Shown here: one piece after another, positions 54,338 through 62,825 of the stretch | How the letters are laid out: each line of letters begins with the position of its first letter | Position numbering within the stretch: position 1 is the stretch's first letter | NCBI RefSeq assembly: GCF_030345705.1 | Contig: NZ_JAUASW010000002.1 | Location: 186,001 to 250,000 of the forward strand | DNA: 64,000 nucleotides | Direction: 5' to 3' | From: Pelomonas sp. SE-A7 | GTDB taxonomy: Bacteria > Pseudomonadota > Gammaproteobacteria > Burkholderiales > Burkholderiaceae_C | Program-made: the position numbers and the translations under genes | Notes under the pieces: generated by a model | The model's input: the letters and a program-made list of their open reading frames with translations, nothing else | Told to the model about the DNA's origin: nothing | The model's database searches: none

Positions 54338-55915
54338 ATGAGCAAGAGCCTGCATCGTGGCTTCACCCTGGCCCTGCTGTCGCTGGCCTACGGCCTGGCC
54401 TCGGCCAATGCCTTGCGCTGGGCGGCGCAGAACGACGTGCTGACGCTGGACCCGCATTCGCAGAACCATTCGACGACCACCGGCCTGCTGGCCCATGCCT
54501 ACGAGGGCCTGACCCGCATGGACGCCAAGTACGAGCCCGAGCCCTGCCTGGCGACCAAGTGGACCATGGTCACGCCGACGCTGTGGCGCTTCGAGCTGCG
54601 CAAGGGCGTCAAGTTCCATGACGGTTCTCCCTTCACCGCCGACGACGTGGTCTTCAGCCACGGCCGCGTGATGCAGCCGCAGGGAAACATGCAGATCTAC
54701 GTCACCGGCATCAAGGAAGTGAAGAAGATCGACAGCCACACGGTGGAGCTGGTGCTCAGCGCGCCCACGCCGCTGCTGCTGCGCAACCTGCCCAACTTCC
54801 GCATCATGAGCAAGGCCTGGGCCGAGAAGAACAAAGCCCAGAACACCCAGGACTACAAGGCCAAGGAAGACAGCTACGCCTCGCGCAATGCGATGGGCAC
54901 TGGCCCCTACAAGATCACCGCCTGGCAGCCCGACCAGAAGCTGACCATGGTGGCCAATGAAGACTGGTGGGACATCAAGAACCGCGGCAATGTCACCGAG
55001 CTGAGCTACCTGCCGATCAAGAGCGACCCGACCCGCGTGGCCGCCCTGCTCTCGGGTGACGTGGACCTGCTGACCGACCTGCCCACACAGGACGTGGCCA
55101 GGCTCAAGACCGACTCGCGGCTGAAGGTGATCGAGGGTGCCGAGAACCGCACCATCTTCATCGCCATGGACCTGGGCAGCGACGAGCTCAAGGGCGCCAG
55201 CGTCAAGGGCAAGAATCCGTTCAAGGACAAGCGGGTGCGCGAGGCCCTGTCCATCGCCATCGACCGCGAGGCGATCAAGCGCACCATCATGCGCGGCTAT
55301 TCGATTCCGGCCGCCCTGATGGTGCCGCCCAGCGTCAATGGCAATACGCCCGACATCGACGTGGCGCCCAAGGCCGACCTGGTACGCGCCAAGGCCCTGC
55401 TGGCCGAGGCCGGCTATGGCCAGGGCTTCGAAGTGCCCTTCCACTGCCCCAACAACCGCTACGTGAACGACGAGGAGATCTGCCTGGCCGTGGTCTCCAT
55501 GTGGGCCAAGCTGGACATCAAGGCCCGGCTGACGGCCCAGCCCTGGTCGCAGCACACGCAGACCTACCAGCGCTTCGAATCGCCGCTCTACCTGCTGGGC
55601 TGGGGCGTGGCCACCTTCGACGGCCAGTACACGCTGCAGGACATCATCCGCACCCGCACCAGCGGGCCGGACGGCCACTCAAACTTCTCGCGCGTCAGTG
55701 ACGCCAAGGTCGATCAGCTGGTCGACGCGATGAAGGTCGAGACCGACGTGGCCAAGCGCAATGCCCAGATTCGCGAGGCCCTGGTGAGGGTGCGGGACGA
55801 AGTGTTCTTCATCCCCCTGCACCACCAGATGCGGCCGTGGGCCATGCGTGCCAACGTCGAGGCGCCGCACCGGGCCAATGACAACCCGGTGAGCTGGCGG
55901 ACCTGGGTCAGGTAA
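54338..55915 (+). CDS. ABC transporter substrate-binding protein, peptide family (copy 2)
   Basis: A 525-residue tandem paralogue of the preceding protein, with a signal peptide (GFTLALLSLAYGLASANA) and the same collinear motifs: LRWAAQNDVLTLDPHSQNH, HDGSPFTADDVVFSHGRV, PTQDVARLKTDSRLKVIEG and CPNNRYVNDEEICLAVVS. Long segments are identical or nearly so at the protein level, which indicates a gene duplication. AAGGGA precedes the ATG. The stop overlaps the convergent nitronate monooxygenase gene by eight bases. The transporter partners must be encoded elsewhere. Confidence 0.92.
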   Translation: MSKSLHRGFTLALLSLAYGLASANALRWAAQNDVLTLDPHSQNHSTTTGLLAHAYEGLTRMDAKYEPEPCLATKWTMVTPTLWRFELRKGVKFHDGSPFTADDVVFSHGRVMQPQGNMQIYVTGIKEVKKIDSHTVELVLSAPTPLLLRNLPNFRIMSKAWAEKNKAQNTQDYKAKEDSYASRNAMGTGPYKITAWQPDQKLTMVANEDWWDIKNRGNVTELSYLPIKSDPTRVAALLSGDVDLLTDLPTQDVARLKTDSRLKVIEGAENRTIFIAMDLGSDELKGASVKGKNPFKDKRVREALSIAIDREAIKRTIMRGYSIPAALMVPPSVNGNTPDIDVAPKADLVRAKALLAEAGYGQGFEVPFHCPNNRYVNDEEICLAVVSMWAKLDIKARLTAQPWSQHTQTYQRFESPLYLLGWGVATFDGQYTLQDIIRTRTSGPDGHSNFSRVSDAKVDQLVDAMKVETDVAKRNAQIREALVRVRDEVFFIPLHHQMRPWAMRANVEAPHRANDNPVSWRTWVR

Positions 55916-56864
55916 GGCTGAGACGCTGGCGCGCAGCCTGGTATTCGCGAGCCAGGCGCGCGACCAGTTGGGCCGCCGGCACGACCTCGCGCACCGCGCC
56001 TATGCCCTGGCCGCTGCCCCAGATGTCCTTCCAGGCCTTCTTGGCGCCAGCGCCACCGAAGTCCATGGTCTTCACATCGCCCTCGGGCAGGTTCTCGGGG
56101 TCCATGCCCGAGGCCACGATGGAGCCGCGCAGGTAGTTGCCGTGCACGCCGGTGAACAGGCTGCTGTAGACGATGTCGTCGCTGTTGCTGTCCACGATCA
56201 TCTGCTTGTACTCGGCCGGCGCGCGTGCTTCTTCCGTCGCGATGAACGCCGAGCCGATGTAGGCGAAGTCGGCGCCCATCGCTTGCGCCGCAAGCACCGC
56301 GTCGCCGGTGGCCATCGAGCCGGACAGTGCCAGCGGGCCGTCGAACCATTCGCGGATCTCGTGGATCAGCGCGAACGGACTCTTCACGCCTGCATGGCCG
56401 CCCGCACCGGCCGCGACGGCGATCAGGCCGTCGGCGCCCTTCTCGATCGCCTTCTTGGCGAACTTGTTGTTGATGATGTCGTGCAGCACGATGCCGCCCC
56501 AACCATGCACTGCCGCGTTCACATCCTCGCGAGCACCGAGGCTCGTGATGATGATGGGCACCTTGTACTTCGCGCACAGGGCCATGTCGTGCTCGAGCCG
56601 GTCATTGCTCTTGTGCACGATCTGGTTGATGGCAAAAGGTGCCGCCGGCTTGTCCGGATTGGCCGCGTTGTAGGCGGCCAGCTCGGTGGTGATTTCTTTC
56701 AACCACTCTTCAAGCAGCTCGGCCGGGCGCGCGTTGAGCGCCGGCATCGAGCCGACCACGCCGGCCTTGCACTGCGCGATCACCAGCTTCGGATTGCTGA
56801 TGATGAACAGCGGCGAGCCGATGATGGGCAGGGGCAGGTTCTTGAGGATGGGGGGCAGTGCCAT
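55908..56864 (-). CDS. Nitronate monooxygenase family (FMN) protein
   Basis: The 318-residue TIM-barrel flavoprotein matches the NMO/2-nitropropane dioxygenase and enoyl-ACP reductase-like family. Features are LPIIGSPLFIISNPKLVIAQ at the start, PFAINQIVHKSNDRLEHD, the FMN phosphate loop GAGGHAGVKSPFALI with the catalytic His, and the ALSGSMATGDAVLAAQAMGADF strand. It lies 14 bases after the acyl-CoA dehydrogenase stop and is likely part of the etfBA unit. The natural substrate is uncertain; NMOs can oxidise alkyl nitronates or other compounds. Confidence 0.9.
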   Translation of the reverse strand: MALPPILKNLPLPIIGSPLFIISNPKLVIAQCKAGVVGSMPALNARPAELLEEWLKEITTELAAYNAANPDKPAAPFAINQIVHKSNDRLEHDMALCAKYKVPIIITSLGAREDVNAAVHGWGGIVLHDIINNKFAKKAIEKGADGLIAVAAGAGGHAGVKSPFALIHEIREWFDGPLALSGSMATGDAVLAAQAMGADFAYIGSAFIATEEARAPAEYKQMIVDSNSDDIVYSSLFTGVHGNYLRGSIVASGMDPENLPEGDVKTMDFGGAGAKKAWKDIWGSGQGIGAVREVVPAAQLVARLAREYQAARQRLSLT

Positions 56865-56878
56865 GACTACAAAGGTGC

Positions 56879-58666
56879 TTAGAAGGCGTCCAGGGACAGG
56901 GCGGTGACGCTGTCAGCGCCCTCGACGATGGCATCGCGCAGCGCACCGCAGCGCGGCAGGATGTGCTCGGCGTAGAAGCGCGCGGTCGCGACCTTGGCGG
57001 CCATGAAGTCGGCGTCCTCGGCCTGCTTGTCCTCGGCCACGATCAGCGAGCGGGCCAGCTGCCAGCCCGCGACCAGGTTGCCGGCCAGCATCAGGTAGGG
57101 CACCGAGCCGGCATAGGCGGCATTCGGGTTGCCCTTGCCCTGAACCGCGATGAACTCGACGGCTTGCAGATAGGCCTCGCGGGCCGCCTTCAGGCGCTTG
57201 GCCACCGACTGCGATGACGCACTGCCACGGGCGGCCAGCTCGGCTTCGGTCTTCTCGATCTGGCCGGCAACGGCCTTGGCCAGCGTGCCACCGTCGCGCG
57301 TGGTCTTGCGACCCACCAGGTCGTTGGCCTGGATCGCGGTCGTGCCTTCGTAGATGGTCAGGATCTTGGCATCGCGGTAGTACTGGGCCGCGCCGGTCTC
57401 CTCGATGAAGCCCATACCGCCATGGACCTGCACGCCGAGGTCGGTGACCTCCAGGCTCATCTCGGTGCTGTAGCCCTTGACCAGGGGCACCATGAATTCA
57501 TAGAAGGCCTGGTTCTGCTTGCGGGCCTCGGCATCCGGATGGTGGTGGGCCGCGTCATACGCTGCGGCGGCCACGATGGACATGGCGCGCGAGCCTTCGA
57601 TCAGCGAGCGCATGGTCATCAGCATGCGGCGCACATCGGGGTGGTGAATGATGGTGGCGGCACCGGGCTTGGAGCCGTCGACCGGACGCGACTGCACGCG
57701 GTCGCGGGCATAGGCCACGGCATGTTGGTAGGAACGCTCGGCGACGGCGATTCCCTGCACGCCGACGCCAAAGCGGGCCGCGTTCATCATCACGAACATG
57801 TACTCGAGGCCGCGGTTCTCCTGGCCAATCAAGTAACCCACGGCGCCGCCGTGATCACCGAACTGCAGGACCGCCGTCGGGCTGGCCTTGATGCCCATCT
57901 TGTGCTCGATGGAGACGCAATGCGCGTCGTTGCGCGCGCCCAGCGAGCCGTCGGCATTGACCATGAACTTCGGCACGATGAAGAGGCTGATGCCCTTCAC
58001 GCCTTCCGGCGCACCCACCACGCGGGCCAGCACCAGATGGACGATGTTCTCGGCCATGTCGTGCTCACCATAGGTGATGAAGATCTTGGTTCCGAAGATC
58101 TTGTAGGTGCCATCGGCCTGCGGCTCGGCGCGGGTGCGCACCGCCGCCAGATCCGAGCCGGCTTGCGGCTCGGTCAGGTTCATGGTGCCGGTCCAGCTGC
58201 CATCGATCAGATGCGGGATATAGGTGGACTTCTGCTCTTCCGAGCCGGCGGTCAACAGCGCCTCAATTGCACCGTCCGTCAGCAGCGGGCACAGGGCGAA
58301 GCTCAGGTTGGCGCTGTTGACCATCTCGCCGCAGGCGGCACCGATCGTCTTGGGCAGGGCCTGGCCACCGTACTCGGCCGGATGTTGCAGGCCTTGCCAG
58401 CCGCCCTCAGCGAACTGGCGGAACGCTTCCTTGAAGCCCTTGCTGGTGAAGACATTGCCGTCTTTCCAGTACGAGGGGTTCTTGTCGCCTTCGACGTTCG
58501 TGGGGGCCACCACGTCTTCGTTCAGCTTGGCGCATTCCTCCAGCACGGCCTGGGCAGTATCGACGCCATAGTCGGCGAAGCTGGGAATCTGTTCGGTCAG
58601 GGCCTGCAGGCCAGCGAGATGCTGCATGTCGAACAGCATGTCTTTGACGGGGGCACGGTAGCTCAT
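56879..58666 (-). CDS. Acyl-CoA dehydrogenase
   Basis: This 595-residue FAD enzyme is a long-form acyl-CoA dehydrogenase that passes electrons to ETF. It has the N-terminal extension SYRAPVKDMLFDMQHLAGL typical of the DUF-containing beta-oxidation form, the FAD/substrate motif MNLTEPQAGSDLAAVRT, the VQVHGGMGFIEETGAAQYYRD segment with the catalytic region, and a C-terminal helical domain. Substrate chain length cannot be told from sequence. It lies downstream of etfA, after a GC-rich hairpin. Confidence 0.94.
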   Translation of the reverse strand: MSYRAPVKDMLFDMQHLAGLQALTEQIPSFADYGVDTAQAVLEECAKLNEDVVAPTNVEGDKNPSYWKDGNVFTSKGFKEAFRQFAEGGWQGLQHPAEYGGQALPKTIGAACGEMVNSANLSFALCPLLTDGAIEALLTAGSEEQKSTYIPHLIDGSWTGTMNLTEPQAGSDLAAVRTRAEPQADGTYKIFGTKIFITYGEHDMAENIVHLVLARVVGAPEGVKGISLFIVPKFMVNADGSLGARNDAHCVSIEHKMGIKASPTAVLQFGDHGGAVGYLIGQENRGLEYMFVMMNAARFGVGVQGIAVAERSYQHAVAYARDRVQSRPVDGSKPGAATIIHHPDVRRMLMTMRSLIEGSRAMSIVAAAAYDAAHHHPDAEARKQNQAFYEFMVPLVKGYSTEMSLEVTDLGVQVHGGMGFIEETGAAQYYRDAKILTIYEGTTAIQANDLVGRKTTRDGGTLAKAVAGQIEKTEAELAARGSASSQSVAKRLKAAREAYLQAVEFIAVQGKGNPNAAYAGSVPYLMLAGNLVAGWQLARSLIVAEDKQAEDADFMAAKVATARFYAEHILPRCGALRDAIVEGADSVTALSLDAF

Positions 58667-58689
58667 GGCTTTGTCTCCGGATACAAGAA

Positions 58690-58718
58690 GGGCGCCGCGA
58701 CCTCTGGTGGCGGCGCCC
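58690..58718 (-). terminator. GC-rich hairpin between etfA and the acyl-CoA dehydrogenase
   Basis: GGGCGCCGC and GCGGCGCCC form a 9-base perfect stem around an 11-base loop. The following minus-strand bases (TTCTTG) are a poor U-tract. It may cause partial termination or protect the etfBA mRNA. Confidence 0.45.
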
Positions 58719-58747
58719 CGTTTAGGCTGTCTCTCTCTGACGAAAAC

Positions 58748-59680
58748 TTAAAGGCTGCTGACCAGTTCCGGCACGGCCGTGAACAGGTCGGCCTCGAGGC
58801 CGTAGTCGGCCACCGAGAAGATCGGGGCTTCCGGATCCTTGTTGATCGCGACGATCACCTTGGAGTCCTTCATGCCGGCCAGATGCTGGATCGCGCCGCT
58901 GATGCCGGCGGCGATGTAGAGCTGCGGGGCGACGATCTTGCCGGTCTGGCCGACCTGCCAGTCGTTCGGCGCGTAGCCGGCGTCCACCGCGGCGCGCGAA
59001 GCACCCAGGGCGGCGCCCAGCTTGTCGGCCAGCGGCGTCAGCACTTCATTGAACTTGTCGCTGGAACCCAGGGCGCGGCCACCGGACACGATGATCTTGG
59101 CGGCGGTCAGCTCGGGGCGGTCGCTCTTGGTGACCTCGCGGCCGACGAAGCTGCTCTTGCCGCTGTCGGCGGCGGCGGCGATGCTTTCAACAGCGGCCGA
59201 GCCACCGGTGGCGGCAGCCGGGTCGAAGCCGGTGGTACGCACGGTGACAACCTTCGTGGCGTCGCTCGATTGCACGGTGGCGATGGCGTTGCCGGCGTAG
59301 ATCGGGCGCACGAAGGTGTCGGCGCTGACGACCTTGGTGATGTCGCTGACCTGGGCCACGTCCAGCAGCGCGGCGACGCGCGGAGCGACGTTCTTGCCCG
59401 AGGCGGTGGCGGGGAACAGGATGTGGCTGTAGTTGCCGGCGATGGCGATCACCTGGGCGGCCAGGTTTTCGGCCAGGCCTTCGGCCAGGGCTGCAGCATC
59501 GGCGTGCAGGACCTTGGCAACACCAGCGATCTGCGCGGCAGCGGCTGCGGCGGCAGCGGCATTCGAGCCGGCCACCAACACGTGCACATCACCACCGCAG
59601 GCGGCGGCGGCCGTGACAGTGTTCAGCGTGGCGCCCTTGATCGAGGCGTTGTCGTGTTCAGCAATGACGAGAGCGGTCAT
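58748..59680 (-). CDS. etfA: Electron transfer flavoprotein alpha subunit
   Basis: EtfA binds FAD and, with EtfB, carries electrons from acyl-CoA dehydrogenases to the quinone pool. The 310 residues have TALVIAEHDNASIKGATLN at the start and the FAD-binding SGGRALGSSDKF, GYAPNDWQVGQTGKIVAPQLYIA and AGISGAIQHLAGMKDSKVIVAINKDPEAPIF signatures (the latter parts of the ETF-alpha signature). I chose the ATG at 59680; five upstream codons are not conserved. Confidence 0.96.
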   Translation of the reverse strand: MTALVIAEHDNASIKGATLNTVTAAAACGGDVHVLVAGSNAAAAAAAAAQIAGVAKVLHADAAALAEGLAENLAAQVIAIAGNYSHILFPATASGKNVAPRVAALLDVAQVSDITKVVSADTFVRPIYAGNAIATVQSSDATKVVTVRTTGFDPAAATGGSAAVESIAAAADSGKSSFVGREVTKSDRPELTAAKIIVSGGRALGSSDKFNEVLTPLADKLGAALGASRAAVDAGYAPNDWQVGQTGKIVAPQLYIAAGISGAIQHLAGMKDSKVIVAINKDPEAPIFSVADYGLEADLFTAVPELVSSL

Positions 59681-59718
59681 GAGTCGAATCTCCAAATCTT
59701 GTGTTCAGCGGACGAGGC

Positions 59719-60468
59719 TCAGATGACCTTGGCTTCGTTCTTCAGCTTGCTCACCAGGGTGGCCACATCGGGCACCTTGACGCCGGCGCCGCGCTTGGCG
59801 GGCTCTTCGACCTTCAGCGTCTTGATGCGCGGCGTCACGTCCACGCCCAGGTCGGCCGGCTTGACGATGTCCAGCTGCTTCTTCTTGGCCTTCATGATGT
59901 TGGGCAGGGTGACGTAGCGCGGCTCGTTCAGGCGCAGGTCGGTGGTGATCACGGCCGGCAGGGCCAGCGACACGGTCTCCAGGCCACCGTCCACCTCGCG
60001 GGTCACGGCCACCTTGCCGTCGGCCGCTTCGACCTTGGAGGCGAAGGTGCCCTGGGGCATGCCGGTCAGTGCGGCCAGCATCTGGCCGGTCTGGTTGCAG
60101 TCGTCGTCGATAGCCTGCTTGCCCAGGATCACCAGCTGCGGCTGTTCCTTGTCGACCAGGGCCTTGAGCAGCTTGGCCACGGCCAGCGGCTGCAGTTCGG
60201 CATCGGTCTCGACCAGGATGGCGCGGTCGGCACCGATGGCCATGGCGGTGCGCAGGGTTTCCTGGCACTGCGTGACACCGCAGGAGACGGCGATCACCTC
60301 GGTGATCACGCCCTTTTCCTTCAGGCGCACGGCCTCTTCGACGGCGATCTCGTCGAAGGGGTTCATCGACATCTTGACGTTGGCGATGTCCACGCCAGTG
60401 CCATCGCTCTTGACGCGCACCTTGACGTTGTAGTCGACGACGCGTTTGACAGGGACCAATACCTTCAT
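59719..60468 (-). CDS. etfB: Electron transfer flavoprotein beta subunit
   Basis: EtfB carries the AMP and the docking surface of the ETF heterodimer. The 249 residues start MKVLVPVKRVVDYNVKVR and contain the docking loop signature DLRLNEPRYVTLPNIMKAKK. It is the first gene of the minus-strand unit, preceded by a palindromic sequence at the promoter. Confidence 0.97.
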   Translation of the reverse strand: MKVLVPVKRVVDYNVKVRVKSDGTGVDIANVKMSMNPFDEIAVEEAVRLKEKGVITEVIAVSCGVTQCQETLRTAMAIGADRAILVETDAELQPLAVAKLLKALVDKEQPQLVILGKQAIDDDCNQTGQMLAALTGMPQGTFASKVEAADGKVAVTREVDGGLETVSLALPAVITTDLRLNEPRYVTLPNIMKAKKKQLDIVKPADLGVDVTPRIKTLKVEEPAKRGAGVKVPDVATLVSKLKNEAKVI

Positions 60469-60488
60469 CGCAGCACTCCAGAGCCTGA

Positions 60489-60504
60489 TTGACGTTAACG
60501 TTAA
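60489..60504. promoter_or_regulatory. Near-palindromic operator candidate at etfB
   Basis: TTGACGTTAACGTTAA is an imperfect 16-base palindrome (only one mismatched pair) with a perfect ACGTTAACGT core. It lies just downstream of the etfB -10 box (TAGAAT, 60511-60516 on the minus strand), near the expected transcription start, a position expected for a repressor. The ACGTnnACGT form recalls LiuR-type operators known in branched-chain and fatty-acid regulons; this identity is inferred from memory. Confidence 0.5.
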
Positions 60505-60510
60505 TTAGAG

Positions 60511-60516
60511 ATTCTA
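60511..60516 (-). promoter_or_regulatory. Candidate -10 box for etfB
   Basis: The minus strand reads TAGAAT 42 bases upstream of the etfB ATG. No clear -35 is seen, as is common for regulated promoters. Confidence 0.45.
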
Positions 60517-60646
60517 CGGGCCACCGTCGAGGCCTCAGAGTCACCTGGATGTCTCTGCGAGGCCTGGGAGGTGGAAAAATAGCACGATCGTTCGATTCTA
60601 ACCATGGCGCGCCGGCTCCCCGCTCGCCGCTAGACTGCCGGCCGCG

Positions 60647-61444
60647 ATGACTGCTGCCCCCGTTTCCCCAAGCATCGGCGTGTTCGACTCCGGCGTCGGC
60701 GGCCTGACTGTGCTGCGCGAACTGCACCGTCAGCTGCCGGATGTGCCACTTCACTACATCGCCGATGCGGCTTATGCCCCCTATGGCGAGCGAAGCCCGG
60801 CCTTCCTGGCCGAGCGCAGCACCCGGCTGACCCAGCGACTACTGGACCAGGGCGCGCGGCTGATCGTCATCGCCTGCAACACCGCGACTGCGCATGCGAT
60901 CCAGGCGCTGCGAGAGCGCTGGCCGGGATTGCCTATCGTCGGCACGGAGCCCGGTATCAAGCCCGCCGTGGCAGCGAGCAGCAATGGCCGGGTGGGCGTG
61001 CTGGCGACTCCGGCGACGATTGCCAGCCAGCGCTACCGTACGCTAGTGCATCGGCACGCCGGAAGCGCCGAGGTCTTCAGCCAGCCCTGCCCCGGACTTG
61101 CCGACCTGATCGAACGCGGCAATTTGCAGAGCCCCGAACTCGCAGAGCTGATTGAGCAGCAATGCGCGCCGCTGCGCGAGGCTGGCGTCGATACCGTGCT
61201 GATGGGCTGCACGCATTACCCCTTCGTCCAGACCGAGTTGCAGCAGGCCCTGGGCCCCCAGGTACGTCTGCTCAATATCGAGACGGCCGTGGCGCAGCAG
61301 GCGCGACGGCTATGGGAAGCGCTGTCGATCGCACCGGCGCAAGGTGGTCTGCAGCTGGCCACGACCGGCGATGCCGCCACCCTAACCCGCTTTGCAAATC
61401 AGATGTTGGGCTGGCAGGTCCAGGCAGAAGCGGTCGTCATCTAG
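60647..61444 (+). CDS. murI: Glutamate racemase
   Basis: MurI makes D-glutamate for peptidoglycan. The 265-residue protein has both catalytic cysteines in context: IACNTATAHA (first Cys) and LMGCTHYPFVQ (second Cys), and starts with IGVFDSGVGGLTVLRELH. The start is the ATG reading MTAAPVSPSIGVF. Its stop codon overlaps that of the convergent transporter gene. Confidence 0.95.
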   Translation: MTAAPVSPSIGVFDSGVGGLTVLRELHRQLPDVPLHYIADAAYAPYGERSPAFLAERSTRLTQRLLDQGARLIVIACNTATAHAIQALRERWPGLPIVGTEPGIKPAVAASSNGRVGVLATPATIASQRYRTLVHRHAGSAEVFSQPCPGLADLIERGNLQSPELAELIEQQCAPLREAGVDTVLMGCTHYPFVQTELQQALGPQVRLLNIETAVAQQARRLWEALSIAPAQGGLQLATTGDAATLTRFANQMLGWQVQAEAVVI

Positions 61445-62727
61445 GCGCTCTGGCGATGCGCGGCATCGATGCCGCGCTGCAGGTCGATGCCGCGCAGGAC
61501 CAACCAGCCGACCACGAAGAACACGCCTGTACCCAGGATGCCCAGGCGGTGGTTGCCGCCGCTGGCCCAGGTGATCAGGCCGTAGCTGAGCGGGCCGATG
61601 ATGGCGGCCAGCCGGGTTGCAAAGGTCCAGAGGCCAAAGAACTCGGCCAGGCTCGCGGCAGGCGCGAAGCTGCCGGCCAGCGCCCGGCCACAGCTCTGGC
61701 TGGAGCCCATGCACAGGCCGGCAATGACGGCGGCGATCCAGAACAAGGTGGCATCGGTCGCCAGGTAGGCCAGCGTCACCATCAGGATCCAACCCCACAG
61801 CGTGATCGAGAGCGCGCGCTGATGACCGACGCGATCCTCGAAATAGCCGAAGCCGAAGGCGCCGATCGCGGAGGCGATGTTGACGAGGAAGACCAGGGCC
61901 ATGGTCTGCGCCTGTTTGAAGCCCAGGGCCTGTTCCGCATAGACCGCCGCCAGCGCGATCACCACCGAGATGCCGGCCTGGTAGCTGGTGCCGCAGGCCA
62001 GCAGGCGCAGGAAGTCGGGATAGGAGCGCGCCTTCTGCCACGAGGCCCATAGCGTCGCCAGACCCGAGGCCTTGGGCTTGCTCAGGTCGGGCAAGGCGCG
62101 TTCACGAAGCAGCAGGAAGGTCGGGATCGCCGCCACGGCGTAGACCACGGCCGTGATGTACATGGTGACCGGCACGAACTCGGTTGCTGGCTTGCCCTGC
62201 GCCTGCGCGTGCAGCACATAGGCGAGGCTCAGTCCCAGCGAGAGCATGCCGCCGAAATAGCCGAACGCCCAGCCCCAGCCGGAGACGCGACCCAAGGCAT
62301 CGCGCCGCGCGAGTTCCGGCAGGAAAGAGGCGATCAGCGATTCGCCGTAGGAGTAGCAGCAATTGGAAATCACGACGGCCATACCGGCAGCGACGATCTC
62401 GCCGCGCCCGGCCAGGCCGAGGCCGATGGTGCTGACCACGCAGCCCGCCGTCGTCGCCAGCAGCAGCCGCTTCTTGGCTCCGTGGCGATCAGCGTAGGCG
62501 CCCAGCACCGGCATGCTCAGCATCACGATCAGGCTCGAGAGCGCGATCAGCAAGGTCCAAAGTAGCGTGGCCGACGGGCTGTTCTCTGCGATCACGCCGA
62601 CGAAGTACGCGTTGTAGACCGCGGTCAGGACGACCGTGGTGTAGCCCGAGTTGGCAAAGTCGTACATCGACCAGCCCAACACCTCGCGCTTGCGGACGCC
62701 TTCGTTCAGCAGGTCCTGGTCGAACAT
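61441..62727 (-). CDS. MFS transporter, UMF1 (Atg22-like) family
   Basis: The 428-residue protein has about 12 membrane segments and the UMF1-family entry motif LGWSMYDFANSGYTTVVLTAVYNAYF. The usual MFS loop 2-3 pattern is present as VLGAYADRHGAKKR. Members of this family resemble yeast vacuolar amino-acid effluxer Atg22, but the bacterial substrates are largely unknown. I used the ATG at 62727 (MFDQDLLNEGVRK); a longer frame adds 17 residues without support. It shares stop-codon bases with murI. Confidence 0.88.
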   Translation of the reverse strand: MFDQDLLNEGVRKREVLGWSMYDFANSGYTTVVLTAVYNAYFVGVIAENSPSATLLWTLLIALSSLIVMLSMPVLGAYADRHGAKKRLLLATTAGCVVSTIGLGLAGRGEIVAAGMAVVISNCCYSYGESLIASFLPELARRDALGRVSGWGWAFGYFGGMLSLGLSLAYVLHAQAQGKPATEFVPVTMYITAVVYAVAAIPTFLLLRERALPDLSKPKASGLATLWASWQKARSYPDFLRLLACGTSYQAGISVVIALAAVYAEQALGFKQAQTMALVFLVNIASAIGAFGFGYFEDRVGHQRALSITLWGWILMVTLAYLATDATLFWIAAVIAGLCMGSSQSCGRALAGSFAPAASLAEFFGLWTFATRLAAIIGPLSYGLITWASGGNHRLGILGTGVFFVVGWLVLRGIDLQRGIDAAHRQSA

Positions 62728-62825
62728 TCCCACGCATCGCTCCTCGGCGCCCACCTGGCGCGGCCCGCAGTGTGGCACAGGCCAGTGACGCCTATCATCG
62801 TGCGCCTGTCATCACGGAGAACCGC

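Noticed and set aside
57422..59917. Plus-strand frame of about 830 codons opposite the acyl-CoA dehydrogenase and etfA
   Set aside because: Spans two well-defined genes plus their spacer; low-complexity translation with no motif.
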